Of a stretch of DNA of 64,000 nucleotides, positions 36,035 to 45,097 are shown one piece after another. Source of the DNA: JACSRF01 sp963695505 (GTDB lineage Bacteria; Chloroflexota; Anaerolineae; Promineifilales; Promineifilaceae). The stretch is taken from NCBI GenBank assembly GCA_963695505.1, contig CAVOGX010000015.1, positions 124,001 to 188,000 of the forward strand. Reading direction: 5' to 3'. The stretch's first letter is position 1. Each line of letters starts with the position of its first letter. The notes below the pieces were generated by a model. That model ran no database searches, had not been told where the DNA came from, and worked only from the letters and a program-made list of their open reading frames with translations. The position numbers and the translations under genes are program-made.

Positions 36035-38044
36035 TTAGTTTACCGGCAGCAAAACGTGAAAAGTAGCGCCCTCATCAATCACGCTCTCGACCCAAACGCG
36101 ACCACCCAGGCCCTCTACGTAATCTTTTAGCCAAAACAGGCCAAAACCCATGCCTGCCGCTTTTGTAGAAAATCGCAGGTCAAACACTTGCGTCAATAAT
36201 TCTGGCGAGATTCCAGAGCCATTGTCATGCACCACAATTTCCAGGGTTTGCGGGTCTACCAGGTGGCTCTCGACACGCATTACTCCCAACAGCATACCGG
36301 GTAAGCGCAATAAACCGGTTGTACCTTTGACGTGGTGCTTCTCCAAAACGGCTTCCATACCATTTTTAATTAATATTTTGAAGGCTTCCACAAACATTTC
36401 ATAAGCCGTGTAGACCGGCGGCAGCCCCTCCTGCAAATCCAGTTCCAGATAAATTTTGTCTTCAACGTTCAACCGGGCTACGGTCTTTTGGATTGCTTCT
36501 TGCAGTGCTTCGTTTACGTCTACCGGTTCGTCTAGCTGTTCTTTCCAAGGCTCATGGAGGCTGTCGAGGATGGCAATTGCCTCTTGCAAGCGGTGCACAT
36601 AGCGTGGTCCCGATTCCAACAAACCAGCCAGCCGGTTTGCATCATTCTTGTACATCAAAGTTAGCTGCAAATGGGTGCTAAATGCCCCAATGTGGTTGCG
36701 TAATGTATGTACGTTCGATGCCGCATTAAATGCCATCTTGCCAAATAATTCCGCCACCTGCCGCCGCTCTTCACCCTTACGGTACAGGTCTTCAATTTCG
36801 CGTCGTTGCTGCTCCGAGCGATTCAGCAGTTGTTCCACTTCGCGATAAAGACGGGCATTGCGAATTCCTGCAGCAGCCTGCTGGCCAAATGCTTTTAGCA
36901 GCTCAATTTCTTCGGTATTAAACCCATCTGGGTGAGTGGTTGCCGCAAAAAGATTTCCCACTATTTCTGGCTCGCTGCTTTCGGCCGTGGTCAGGAAAAA
37001 GGGTACGGCAATGACCTGCGTGATATTGACGGTGCGCTGTAATAGCTTCAGCACCCGCTTTGCCGCGGATGGGATAAATGGGGTAAACAGCGTATATAAA
37101 TCGTCGTGAGTGACTGGCTCTTTTGCTTTTACCGCCATGGTGCTCAAGTTTTCGCGGTAAGCTTCATCTTCTACGTACACCCGGGCAACTTTGGGATCGG
37201 GATGCGCGATGCTAATTGGGTTAGGCATGAAGCGTAAAACACGGCTCTCCCACTTTTCAATTTCCAATGAGGGATCGAAATAAACCGCCCGCAATGGTAA
37301 CGAGCGATCATTTTTTTCATAAGTGGCCAGCATCGCCCCAATATAGCCCAGCACATTGACCACCCCTTCCACAATTTGCTGCAAGATTTGGTCCTCGCGG
37401 CTAATTCGGGTTTGAATCTCTGTAGTAAGTTGGCGTGCTACTTGAAGAACCTGCATTCGCTGCCGTTCTATCTCCATGGCCGCCGCCGCCTGCCGCCCAA
37501 AAGCTATCAAAATCCGTAAATCTTTTTCAGAAACGTCGCCTTTTTTGGCTGCACACAGCGTTCCCGCAATCATCTTCTCCCGTCCATCGGCCGTTTCTAA
37601 AAGAATTGGAACCGCCACAACCTGCTTCACACCCAGGGTTGGCTGAATTTCAGCATTAAGCAAAGTTTGCGCGTCCCTGGGGAATATGGGCGTAAATAAA
37701 TCAAACAAACTGTAGCTAGTCACGGCTTTGCGCTTTCGTATCGCTTGTACATTTAAATTGGCTTGGTCGGCCTTGCTATCCACATCAAAGTGCAAAAAGC
37801 CTGGGTTCTCGTTTCCCAAAGGTTGCGGTAACAATTTATTTAGTTTTTCTATCCAATTTGGGATTTCTTGCAGATTGTAGATTTTGGCATCTAAATGATA
37901 AGCAGTAACCGATAGTGCCCCATTTTTTTCGTAGGTTGCGACCATGGCTCCCAGATAGCCCAGGGCATCGACAACATCATGGGCAATTTGCTGGAGTGTT
38001 TTGGTTAGTCTAGTTTCATTTGCTGGTGGCGTTGCTTGAATCAT
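36035..38044 (-). CDS. GAF-domain sensor histidine kinase
   Basis: A soluble sensor kinase of about 669 residues from ATG 38044 (AAAGG five bases before); in-frame starts up to 38107 exist. Two homologous GAF modules (DALGYLGAMVATYEKN and NVLGYIGAMLATYEKN begin each) are followed by a coiled coil, an unusual dimerisation helix (NVHTLRNHIGAFSTHLQL) and a HATPase domain with N-box IKNGMEAVLEKH, VHDNGSGISPELLTQVFD and GMGFGLFWLKDYVE. No response regulator is adjacent. An IS1634-type element sits about 110 bases upstream of its start. Confidence 0.88.
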   Translation of the reverse strand: MIQATPPANETRLTKTLQQIAHDVVDALGYLGAMVATYEKNGALSVTAYHLDAKIYNLQEIPNWIEKLNKLLPQPLGNENPGFLHFDVDSKADQANLNVQAIRKRKAVTSYSLFDLFTPIFPRDAQTLLNAEIQPTLGVKQVVAVPILLETADGREKMIAGTLCAAKKGDVSEKDLRILIAFGRQAAAAMEIERQRMQVLQVARQLTTEIQTRISREDQILQQIVEGVVNVLGYIGAMLATYEKNDRSLPLRAVYFDPSLEIEKWESRVLRFMPNPISIAHPDPKVARVYVEDEAYRENLSTMAVKAKEPVTHDDLYTLFTPFIPSAAKRVLKLLQRTVNITQVIAVPFFLTTAESSEPEIVGNLFAATTHPDGFNTEEIELLKAFGQQAAAGIRNARLYREVEQLLNRSEQQRREIEDLYRKGEERRQVAELFGKMAFNAASNVHTLRNHIGAFSTHLQLTLMYKNDANRLAGLLESGPRYVHRLQEAIAILDSLHEPWKEQLDEPVDVNEALQEAIQKTVARLNVEDKIYLELDLQEGLPPVYTAYEMFVEAFKILIKNGMEAVLEKHHVKGTTGLLRLPGMLLGVMRVESHLVDPQTLEIVVHDNGSGISPELLTQVFDLRFSTKAAGMGFGLFWLKDYVEGLGGRVWVESVIDEGATFHVLLPVN

Positions 38045-38156
38045 ATTGGCCTTTAACTTCATGACCCTGGGGTTAATTTTGAGCACCGGCATTATAACAT
38101 ACCACATCTAACCAAACCCTGGCGCTTGTCATAATTCACAAGCATTTCACCTGCTG

Positions 38157-39887
38157 CCCACATTCCGAAGCAAAAATTGAGGGAATGAAAAAATAAAGTA
38201 CCCTTGAGCTCAAAAACAATGGCAAAGGGGTACAAATGAAGCTGACGGAAACAAAGTATGAGACAAAACGGGTCGATCATTTGGGGATCGTGGCCGGCAT
38301 CTGCCAGGAGATAGGCTTAATTGAGGAGATTGATGAGGCCGTGGGTCCAACGGGACGACAAGTTAGCATTGGACAGGCGCTGCAAGCGATGGTGCTCAAT
38401 GGGCTGGGCTTTACGAGCCGGGCGATGTATTTGACACCCGAGTTTTTCCACAATCGGCCGGTGGCAGAGTTGATCGGCGAGGATATCACGGCCGAGATGC
38501 TCAGCGACGATTCATTAGGGGATGCACTGGACCGGGTCTATGCCTATGGGGTGACCGAGCTGTTTGCGCGGGTGGCCAGCCGAGGGTGTCGGACCTACGG
38601 GATAAAACATCGCTTTCATCACGCCGATACGAGCAGTTTTCACCTCCATGGTCAGTATCAAAACCAGCCAGGGGAGCCCGAAGTCATAGAAATCCAGCGG
38701 GGGTACTCCAAAGAGAACCGGCCGGACCTGAGGCAGGTGGTCTTGTCCTTGGTGACGACCCACCAGTCGGCGATTCCCACCTGGCTGGAGCCATTGAGTG
38801 GCAACAGTTCCGATAAGGAAACATTGGCCAAGACGATCCAAGCCTATCATCGGCAACTACGAGCGGAGCAAAAAGCGGCCTACTATGTGGTTGACAGCGC
38901 GCTATACAGCCAAGACAACATCCGCGATTTAGAGAATGTGTACTGGATTACGCGGGTGCCGCTGACGCTGAAGCGAGCCCAGGAGCTGCTGGTTGAGGAA
39001 GCGGCAGCGGACATGCCGGCCTTTGACGACGACGGCTATCGTGGTCGCGAGTATGAGGTCACCTACGGCCAGGTCAAGCAGCGCTGGGTGGTGATCTACT
39101 CGACGCAAGCCGCCGAACGAGAGACCAAGACATTCGAACGTCGTCGGGACAAAGCCAGGCTGCAGGCGCAAAAGCAAGTCAAGAAGCTGCAGCAGCAACG
39201 GTTTGCTTGTGAAGCCGATGCTCAGTTAGCGGTCCAACAGGTGGCGAAAAAGCTGAAATACCATCAACTCCAGGCGGTTATCACCCCGGTGATGGGCTAT
39301 GATGCGCCGGGACGGCCTAGCCAAGCGAGCCAACCGCAAGTCCAAGGATATCAAGTCCAGGCTGAGTTGGAACCAGACGAACAAGTTCAGGCCCAACATG
39401 AGCGCCAGCGGGGCAAGTTCATCGTCGCTACCAACCAGTTAGACCCGCTCCAGTTGGCGACAGCCGAGATGCTATCGCTCTACAAAGCTCAAGGGGTGAC
39501 AGTGGAACGCGGTTTCCGCTTCTTGAAAGACCCAATGTTCTTCGCCGACAGCCTGTTTCTGAAGAAACCGCAGCGGATTATGGCCTTATTGATGGTCATG
39601 GGGCTGGCTTTGCTCATCTATGCCTTGGCGGAACGCAAGCTGCGTCGCCAGCTCCAAGCCGAGCGGCAAACGATCCCCGACCAAAAAGGGAAACCCACTC
39701 CCAGACCGACGATGCGCCGCGTGTTTCAGATGTTTGAGGGTATTGACCTCCTGATTATCTCGGTTGCTGGTCGTGTGGTTCAGCGCAAAATACTCAATCT
39801 CAGACCAGTTCATCACCAGATTCTGACAGCATTGGGGCCGCCGGTGAAAAATGTTTATTTGGGCTTTTAGTTGCTTCGGAATGTGGG
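38157..39887 (+). mobile_element. IS1634-type insertion sequence with 6-bp target duplication
   Basis: A 1731-base element bounded by perfect inverted repeats CCCACATTCCGAAGCAA (38157-38173) and TTGCTTCGGAATGTGGG (39871-39887). The flanking hexamer CTGCTG occurs at 38151-38156 and 39888-39893 and is the target duplication. One transposase gene fills the element. Intact ends, duplication and open frame suggest a recent, probably active insertion between the histidine kinase and carbonic anhydrase genes. Confidence 0.93.
38236..39870 (+). CDS. IS1634-family transposase
   Basis: A 544-residue DDE transposase of the IS1634/IS4 group. The N-terminal domain (KRVDHLGIVAGICQEIGLIE) and the catalytic aspartates in HHADTSSFHLHG and YVVDSALYSQDN are visible; the C-terminal segment with RGFRFLKDP and the DSLFLKKPQRIMALLMVM helix is characteristic of this family. 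The frame is open from end to end and fills the element, whose inverted repeats and target duplication are intact. Confidence 0.93.
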   Translation: MKLTETKYETKRVDHLGIVAGICQEIGLIEEIDEAVGPTGRQVSIGQALQAMVLNGLGFTSRAMYLTPEFFHNRPVAELIGEDITAEMLSDDSLGDALDRVYAYGVTELFARVASRGCRTYGIKHRFHHADTSSFHLHGQYQNQPGEPEVIEIQRGYSKENRPDLRQVVLSLVTTHQSAIPTWLEPLSGNSSDKETLAKTIQAYHRQLRAEQKAAYYVVDSALYSQDNIRDLENVYWITRVPLTLKRAQELLVEEAAADMPAFDDDGYRGREYEVTYGQVKQRWVVIYSTQAAERETKTFERRRDKARLQAQKQVKKLQQQRFACEADAQLAVQQVAKKLKYHQLQAVITPVMGYDAPGRPSQASQPQVQGYQVQAELEPDEQVQAQHERQRGKFIVATNQLDPLQLATAEMLSLYKAQGVTVERGFRFLKDPMFFADSLFLKKPQRIMALLMVMGLALLIYALAERKLRRQLQAERQTIPDQKGKPTPRPTMRRVFQMFEGIDLLIISVAGRVVQRKILNLRPVHHQILTALGPPVKNVYLGF

Positions 39888-39943
39888 CTGCTGGTAATAA
39901 ACTTTTATCGAAAAAGGAGCCTGTTTCCCATTCCCCAACACCC

Positions 39944-40579
39944 ATGTTAAAATTTTTGCAAATGCGAGATGAACTGCTTGACCAATCCAGCCAGTCACGG
40001 CAGCAATTTTTTTCTCAACAAGAAGTGCTGCTTAGTAAGCTTGCCTCCGAGGGGCAGCACCCTCGAGCCATGGTTATTGCCTGTTCAGACGCCCGGGTCA
40101 CCCCCAAAATGCTTTTTGGTGCAGGTCCGGGTGAGTTGTTTATGCTGCGCAATATCGCCAATATCATCCCCCCCTATCACCAGACGGAAATTGGCGTTGT
40201 TTCTGCGCTGGAATTTGCCATTTTGCACTTGGAAGTCCCACACATCATTGTATTAGGGCATACCGACTGTGGTGGAATTCGGGCCTTAGACACACATTTA
40301 GATATGAGTAAGGAGCCGGCATTGGCACGGTGGATCGAGATGGCCCGACCCGCCCATCGAGATGTCGATTTTTTGATGCAGTCTATGACGGATAAGGAAC
40401 GACATTTGGCAATTGTGGAACGAAACGTGGTATATCAAATGCGCAATATTCAAAGTTACCCGTTTATTCGCAACATAATAGAACAAAACCAATTGAAACT
40501 GCACGGCTGGGTTTACTGCCTTTCAGAAAGATGCATTCGTTTTTATGATCCAGACAACGACACGTTTACGTTTGAATAA
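39944..40579 (+). CDS. beta-class carbonic anhydrase
   Basis: A 211-residue zinc enzyme interconverting CO2 and bicarbonate. The zinc ligands and the dyad are in ACSDARV (Cys, Asp) and VLGHTDCGGIRAL (His, Cys). ATG 39944 gives the usual length; an upstream reading into the insertion sequence (from 39851) is an artefact of the junction. The element inserted 50 bases upstream may have removed or replaced its promoter. Confidence 0.93.
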   Translation: MLKFLQMRDELLDQSSQSRQQFFSQQEVLLSKLASEGQHPRAMVIACSDARVTPKMLFGAGPGELFMLRNIANIIPPYHQTEIGVVSALEFAILHLEVPHIIVLGHTDCGGIRALDTHLDMSKEPALARWIEMARPAHRDVDFLMQSMTDKERHLAIVERNVVYQMRNIQSYPFIRNIIEQNQLKLHGWVYCLSERCIRFYDPDNDTFTFE

Positions 40580-40585
40580 GGCAAA

Positions 40586-41857
40586 TTACTGAAAAAGACG
40601 TACTTCCACCCACTCACCAGCCGCTACTCCACCTTTATTTAATGGTATCTTGATCAGCCCATCGGCATTGACAAGCGTATAAATCAAATTACTTTTGCCG
40701 AAAACCGGAGTCGCTAGAAGCCCATTTTCGCCATCACTCAAGCGGGCTGGCACATAATCTTCACGGCCGCTTTCGCTGGCAATATTCTGGGTTAGCTGTG
40801 CCCAAACCAGGCCGCGCCGGGGTAAGGTTTGCAAGCCTTGCAGGCGGTATACGGCTGGTACACCAAACATGTCAAATTGGATCATAGCTGAAACCGGATT
40901 GCCCGGCAGGCCAATTACCGGTTTGCCGTTGACCACCCCGACAATAGTAGGCTTACCTGGGCGCGTAGCTACCCCATGAAGCAGCACGCCTGGGTCCCCC
41001 AAACTGTCTATCACTTCCACGGTCATGTCCCGCACGCTGACGGAAGAGCCAGCCGACATGACCAGCATGTCAGCCGCTGCTAAAGTGCGCACAGCCGCGG
41101 CTTGCAATGCCGCGAAATCGTCAGGGATGATTCCGCCATAAACAGGAATGCCCCCTGCCTGCAGCACCTGCCCCCCAACGGTGTAGCTGTTGATGTCCCG
41201 AATTTGGCCGGGACCGGCTTCTTGGCCGGGAGGTATGACTTCATCACCTGTGGCCAGAATGCCCACGCGAGGGCGACGGGTAACTGAAAGTTCAGTAATC
41301 CCCAAAGCCAGGAGGCCACCTAAATCTTGGGGGCGCAGCCAATGCCCGGCGGGCAAAATTTCTGCGCCGTGCTGCACATCTTCGCCCACCTGCAGCACGT
41401 TTTGGCCGACGGCTACGGGGCGGTAAACCTCAATTTCGTGGGGAGAGAATTGTGAATTGTGAATTGTGAATTGTGAATTGTGAATAACTTGAGTGTGCTC
41501 CACCTGGACGACGGCATCGGCCGTTTCGGGGATCATGCCGCCGGTGTGTACAATGGCTGCCTGGCCTACGTCCAGGGCAATGGTGGCTGTCTGCCCCATG
41601 GGCACTTCGCCAACGACCTGGAGAAAGGCGGGAAGGCTTTCCGATGCGCCGTAGGTGTCGGCAGCGCGCACGGCGTAGCCATCCATGGTGCTGCGGCGGA
41701 AGTTGGGCAAGCTGTGGGGGGCGTGAATGGCTACGGCCGTTACCCGGCCCACCGCCTCTTGCACCATCACATTTTCCACAGGCAAAGCCTTTGTGAGGTG
41801 CGTGAACAGCAATTCCCGCGCTTCATCAGGGGGCAAGACGTTGAAAAATTCAGGCAT
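40586..41857 (-). CDS. moeA: molybdopterin molybdotransferase MoeA
   Basis: A 423-residue enzyme inserting molybdate into adenylylated molybdopterin. Seen are FRRSTMDGYAVRAADT, GILATGDEVIPPGQEAGPGQIRDINSYT, and GLPGNPVSAMIQFDMFG. An odd feature is an insertion encoding IHNSQFTIHNSQF, made by a GAATTGT heptamer array (see repeat), between domains III and I; normal MoeA lacks it. The frame stays open through it. It is convergent with the carbonic anhydrase gene and starts five bases after the ASKHA gene region. Confidence 0.93.
   Translation of the reverse strand: MPEFFNVLPPDEARELLFTHLTKALPVENVMVQEAVGRVTAVAIHAPHSLPNFRRSTMDGYAVRAADTYGASESLPAFLQVVGEVPMGQTATIALDVGQAAIVHTGGMIPETADAVVQVEHTQVIHNSQFTIHNSQFSPHEIEVYRPVAVGQNVLQVGEDVQHGAEILPAGHWLRPQDLGGLLALGITELSVTRRPRVGILATGDEVIPPGQEAGPGQIRDINSYTVGGQVLQAGGIPVYGGIIPDDFAALQAAAVRTLAAADMLVMSAGSSVSVRDMTVEVIDSLGDPGVLLHGVATRPGKPTIVGVVNGKPVIGLPGNPVSAMIQFDMFGVPAVYRLQGLQTLPRRGLVWAQLTQNIASESGREDYVPARLSDGENGLLATPVFGKSNLIYTLVNADGLIKIPLNKGGVAAGEWVEVRLFQ
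41447..41485. repeat. GAATTGT heptamer microsatellite inside moeA
   Basis: Five perfect GAATTGT units (41447-41481) plus GAAT. Each unit is seven bases, so loss or gain of one unit would shift the moeA frame; three units make seven codons. Similar AATTG-rich strings occur intergenically at 15.6 and 63.2 kb. Confidence 0.92.
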
Positions 41858-41861
41858 TAGC

Positions 41862-42952
41862 TCATTTCACCAGTTGAAATTCAGGATGTAGGGGGCGGAG
41901 GCCTTGGGAAGTGGGCGGAAAACCATTGCCAATGGCCGTACCCAGCGTAAGTACGGCCGTTTCCACTTCTCCTGCGCAGGTCAAAGCCGCCGCCGTGCCG
42001 TCATGAAACAACTGCAATTCTAGCGGAGAGCCCGTCAATTCGCTAACCTGCTCGGCCAGATATTGGTCAAGCTGATCTGTTAGCAGTTGGAGACGGCCGT
42101 AACAGCCCATGTCCCAGTCCAGCGCGGGATGTCCGTCCACCAGGTAGCAGGCAATGGCCGCCACCATGCGGGTGTCGACCGGCCATCCGGCGGTTTGGGC
42201 TTCTTGCCAGCTTTGGGCCATCGCCTGCGTCAGGGACACGGCCGTTCTCTCCACCAGCGTCTGGTCACTACGCCAATTGATAGTGAAGCAATCCGCCGGC
42301 AGCTGCAGGCAGCAAATGCAAAGCTGCCAGCGTGCCAATTATCATAAAAAGCCACCCCTCGCTTGATGGACGTTTGCCCAAAGTCGAATACCAGCATGGC
42401 CGTTGCGTTCGGTGGCGCTGTACGCGCCGCACCGATGAGGGGTAAATGGGCGGAAAATGAGGCCCGGCGCACGGTCATGGCTGGGAAATGGTTTTCATGT
42501 AACACTTTCTCCGCTGCCGCCGCAGTAAGAACTCCCAACTTTTCGGCCATCAGTCCGCCGCCTAACCAGATGGCGGAAATTTGCCCCCAAAATGTCCAGT
42601 GATCGTCCTGCCAGTCGGGGCGCACGACGCGGTTAATGGCGTCGCCTCGTTTGAGCATGAGCAGCAGCGCGCCCAAGGCCCGGCCGTAATCCTGCGCAAT
42701 GGCCAATGCTTCTTCGTCAGCGGCGACCAACAAACGGTCGAAAGCGCGGAATAATTCGGGGGAATGGGCAAATGCGGAAAATGAGGCCAGGATGCGCTGG
42801 GCTAAAAAGCGAGAGCCGAGCAGTTGGTACCCCATTTTGCGCAGCTCCCACGGCAAGTTGAGGCCGGGCAGGTCAACAATGCGCGCCTGATTAAGGGAAG
42901 GCCGGACGTACGGCCGTTTCTCCAAAAAGGGGTGCGTCCATGCAATCATCAA
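41862..42952 (-). pseudogene. ASKHA/ROK-like kinase-fold protein, one frameshift
   Basis: Two adjoining frames together make a protein of about 360 residues with an actin-like ATPase fold. The phosphate-1 motif is VFDFGQTSIKRGVAFY, the second part has LQLFHDGTAAALT (phosphate-2 position) and VLTLGTAIGNGF (adenosine position). The frame changes near 42,290-42,310, inside the continuous sequence AGSFAFAA...LQLPADCFTINW. The N-terminal ~170 residues are not a usual ROK region. It may be a sugar kinase or related protein; mutation versus base-call error cannot be separated. Confidence 0.65.
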
Positions 42953-42962
42953 CTACCAGACA

Positions 42963-43026
42963 AGACCTGCGAGGTTTCCACCTTTGGTGCAACGTTGAGA
43001 AACCCGTCAAAAAACCTCGCAGGTCT
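42963..43026. repeat. 15-bp perfect inverted repeat
   Basis: AGACCTGCGAGGTTT (42963-42977) and AAACCTCGCAGGTCT (43012-43026) flank 34 bases, just after the ligA stop on the minus strand. It could end the intI-ligA transcript or be a mobile palindromic element. Confidence 0.8.
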
Positions 43027-43058
43027 ACAAAGGTTCAAAATTCGCCAGACTTCAACCA

Positions 43059-45097
43059 TCAACTGCCCGATACAAGCCGCCGTAGATCATCCTCGCTGAG
43101 AATGGGCACGCCCAACTGCTGCGCTTTGGCCAGCTTGCTGCCCGCTTTTTCGCCAGCCAGCAGATAGTCGGTGTTTTTGCTGACCGAGCCGGTCACTTTG
43201 CCGCCGTGCTGCTTCGATGAGCGCTTTGGCCTCGTCGCGGCTCAGGGTGGGCAGCGTGCCGGTGATGACGAAGGTCAGCCCGGCCAGCGTGTGGCTGGCG
43301 GCGTCATCTTCCGGTCTTCTCGCTGGCAAATTGCAGCCCAGCGGCGCGCAGCTTTTCCAGCACGCGCCGGTTCTTCTCATTGGCAAACCAGGTGATGACG
43401 GAAACGGCCGTTCCCGGCCCAATCCCCTCAATCTGCTTCCAACTCCTCCTGACGTGGCCGCCGCCAATGCATCAATGCTGCCCAACGCATCCAGCAGCAG
43501 CCCCGCCACCACGCTGCCCACAAAGCGAATGCCCAGCGCCGTCAAGCACCCGCTCCGGCGGCTGCTCCTTGCTGGCCTCAATGCCCGCCAGCAAATTGTC
43601 CACCTTCTTGTCCTTGAACCCTTCCAGCGCCAGCAGATCATCCCGCTTCGAGCGTGTAAATGTCGGCCATGTCGTGAATCAGCCCCTGCTCGATGAGCAG
43701 CGCGCCGGTTTGCGCGCCAAAGTTGTCGATGTCCATCGCCCCCCGGCTGACAAAATATTCGACGCGGCGCACCAACTGCTCCGGGCAGGCCGGATTGTCG
43801 CAGTAAATGGCCACCTCGCCGGCGATGCTGCACGGCCGGTTCGCCACAGACCGGGCAGTGGGTCGGCGGTTCGCACCACCTGCTCCGAGCCATCGCGCAC
43901 ATCCACCACCGGGCCCACGATGTAGGGAATCACATCCCCGGCCCGCTTGACGATCACCGTGTCGCCAATGCGAATATCTTTGCGGGCGATTTCGTCGTAA
44001 TTGTGCAGCGTGGCGTTGCGCACAATGACGCCGCCGATTTCCACCGGTTCCAGCACGGCCGCCGGGGCCAAAATGCCGGTGCGCCCCACGTTGACCTGCA
44101 CGTCCAGCAGTTTGGTCGTCTTTTCCTGCGCCGGGAACTTCATGGCGATCGCCCCGCGCGGGTCTTTGCCCACAAAGCCGAGGCTGTCGGCCAGCGGCCG
44201 GTCGTTGATTTTGACGACCATGCCGTCCACTTCGTAGTTGATCTGGTTGCGCTTTTCGATCCAGGCTGTCGTAGGCGGCGGCCACGCACTCCAGATCGGG
44301 GCAGTAGTGGCTGTCGGGCGAGACGGGGAAGCCCAGCCTGCGCAGCAGTTCCAGCCGCTCCCACTGCTTGTCGGGCACGTCGACCCCCGTCCCAGGCGAC
44401 GAAATCGTAGACGAAGAGGGTTAACGGCCGTGCCGCCGTAATCGTCGAATCGAGCTGGCGCAGCGAACCGGAGGCGGCGTTGCGCGGGTTCATGTAGGCC
44501 GCTTCGCCCGCCTCCATCCGCGCCAGGTTAAACGCTTCAAATTTGTCCAGCGGGAAGAACACCTCGCCGCGCACCACCAGGTAAGGCGGCGGCGTCAAGC
44601 TGGCTGTCCGGGTCAACGGGAATGCGCTGCGGCAGGCTGCGGATCGTGCGCAGGTTTTGGGTGACGTCTTCGCCCACTTCGCCGTTGCCGCGGGTGGCGC
44701 CTTGGGTGAAACGGCCGTTCTCGGTACGTCAACACAATGCTCAAGCCGTCCAGCTTCGGCTCCACGGTATAATCCAGCTTCACCTCCGGGTCGGGCAGCA
44801 GGCGCCCAATCCGCGTGCCGCCAGGCAAACAAATCTTCCACGTTAAAGGCATTGGCCAGGCTGAGAATAGGCGCCGGATGGGTCACCTTCTGCAAAGGCG
44901 TCCAGCGGCTCCGCCCCGGCCCGCTGCGTGGGCGAATCCGGCGTCACCAGCTCCGGGTGCGCCGCTTCCAGCGCCAGCAGTTCCCGGTACAGCGCGTCAT
45001 ACTCGGCGTCGCTGATGACCGGCGCATCCAGCACGTGGTAGCGATAGAGGTGAAAGTTGATTTCCTCGCCGTAATTGGGCGATTCGTTCTGCTGCAT
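43059..45097 (-). pseudogene. ligA: NAD-dependent DNA ligase LigA, multiply frameshifted
   Basis: About 680 codons, full LigA length, in at least six frame segments. In order: NTase start HLYRYHVLDAPVISDAEYDAL, adenylation site EPKLDGLSIVLTY with the AMP-accepting lysine, DGMVVKINDRPLADSLGFVG, GRTGILAPAAVLEPVEIGG (OB fold), zinc-finger cysteines, helix-hairpin-helix region, and a BRCT domain ending NTDYLLAGEKAGSKLAKAQ then SEDDLRRLV; stop at 43059-43061. The gene is normally essential, and conservation runs through every break, so a patch of single-base errors in GC-rich sequence is more likely than true inactivation. The ATG directly abuts the intI stop. Confidence 0.88.

Noticed and set aside
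39851..39943. N-terminal extension of carbonic anhydrase
   Set aside because: The extension is translated from the insertion sequence's right end and flank; the family start is at 39944.
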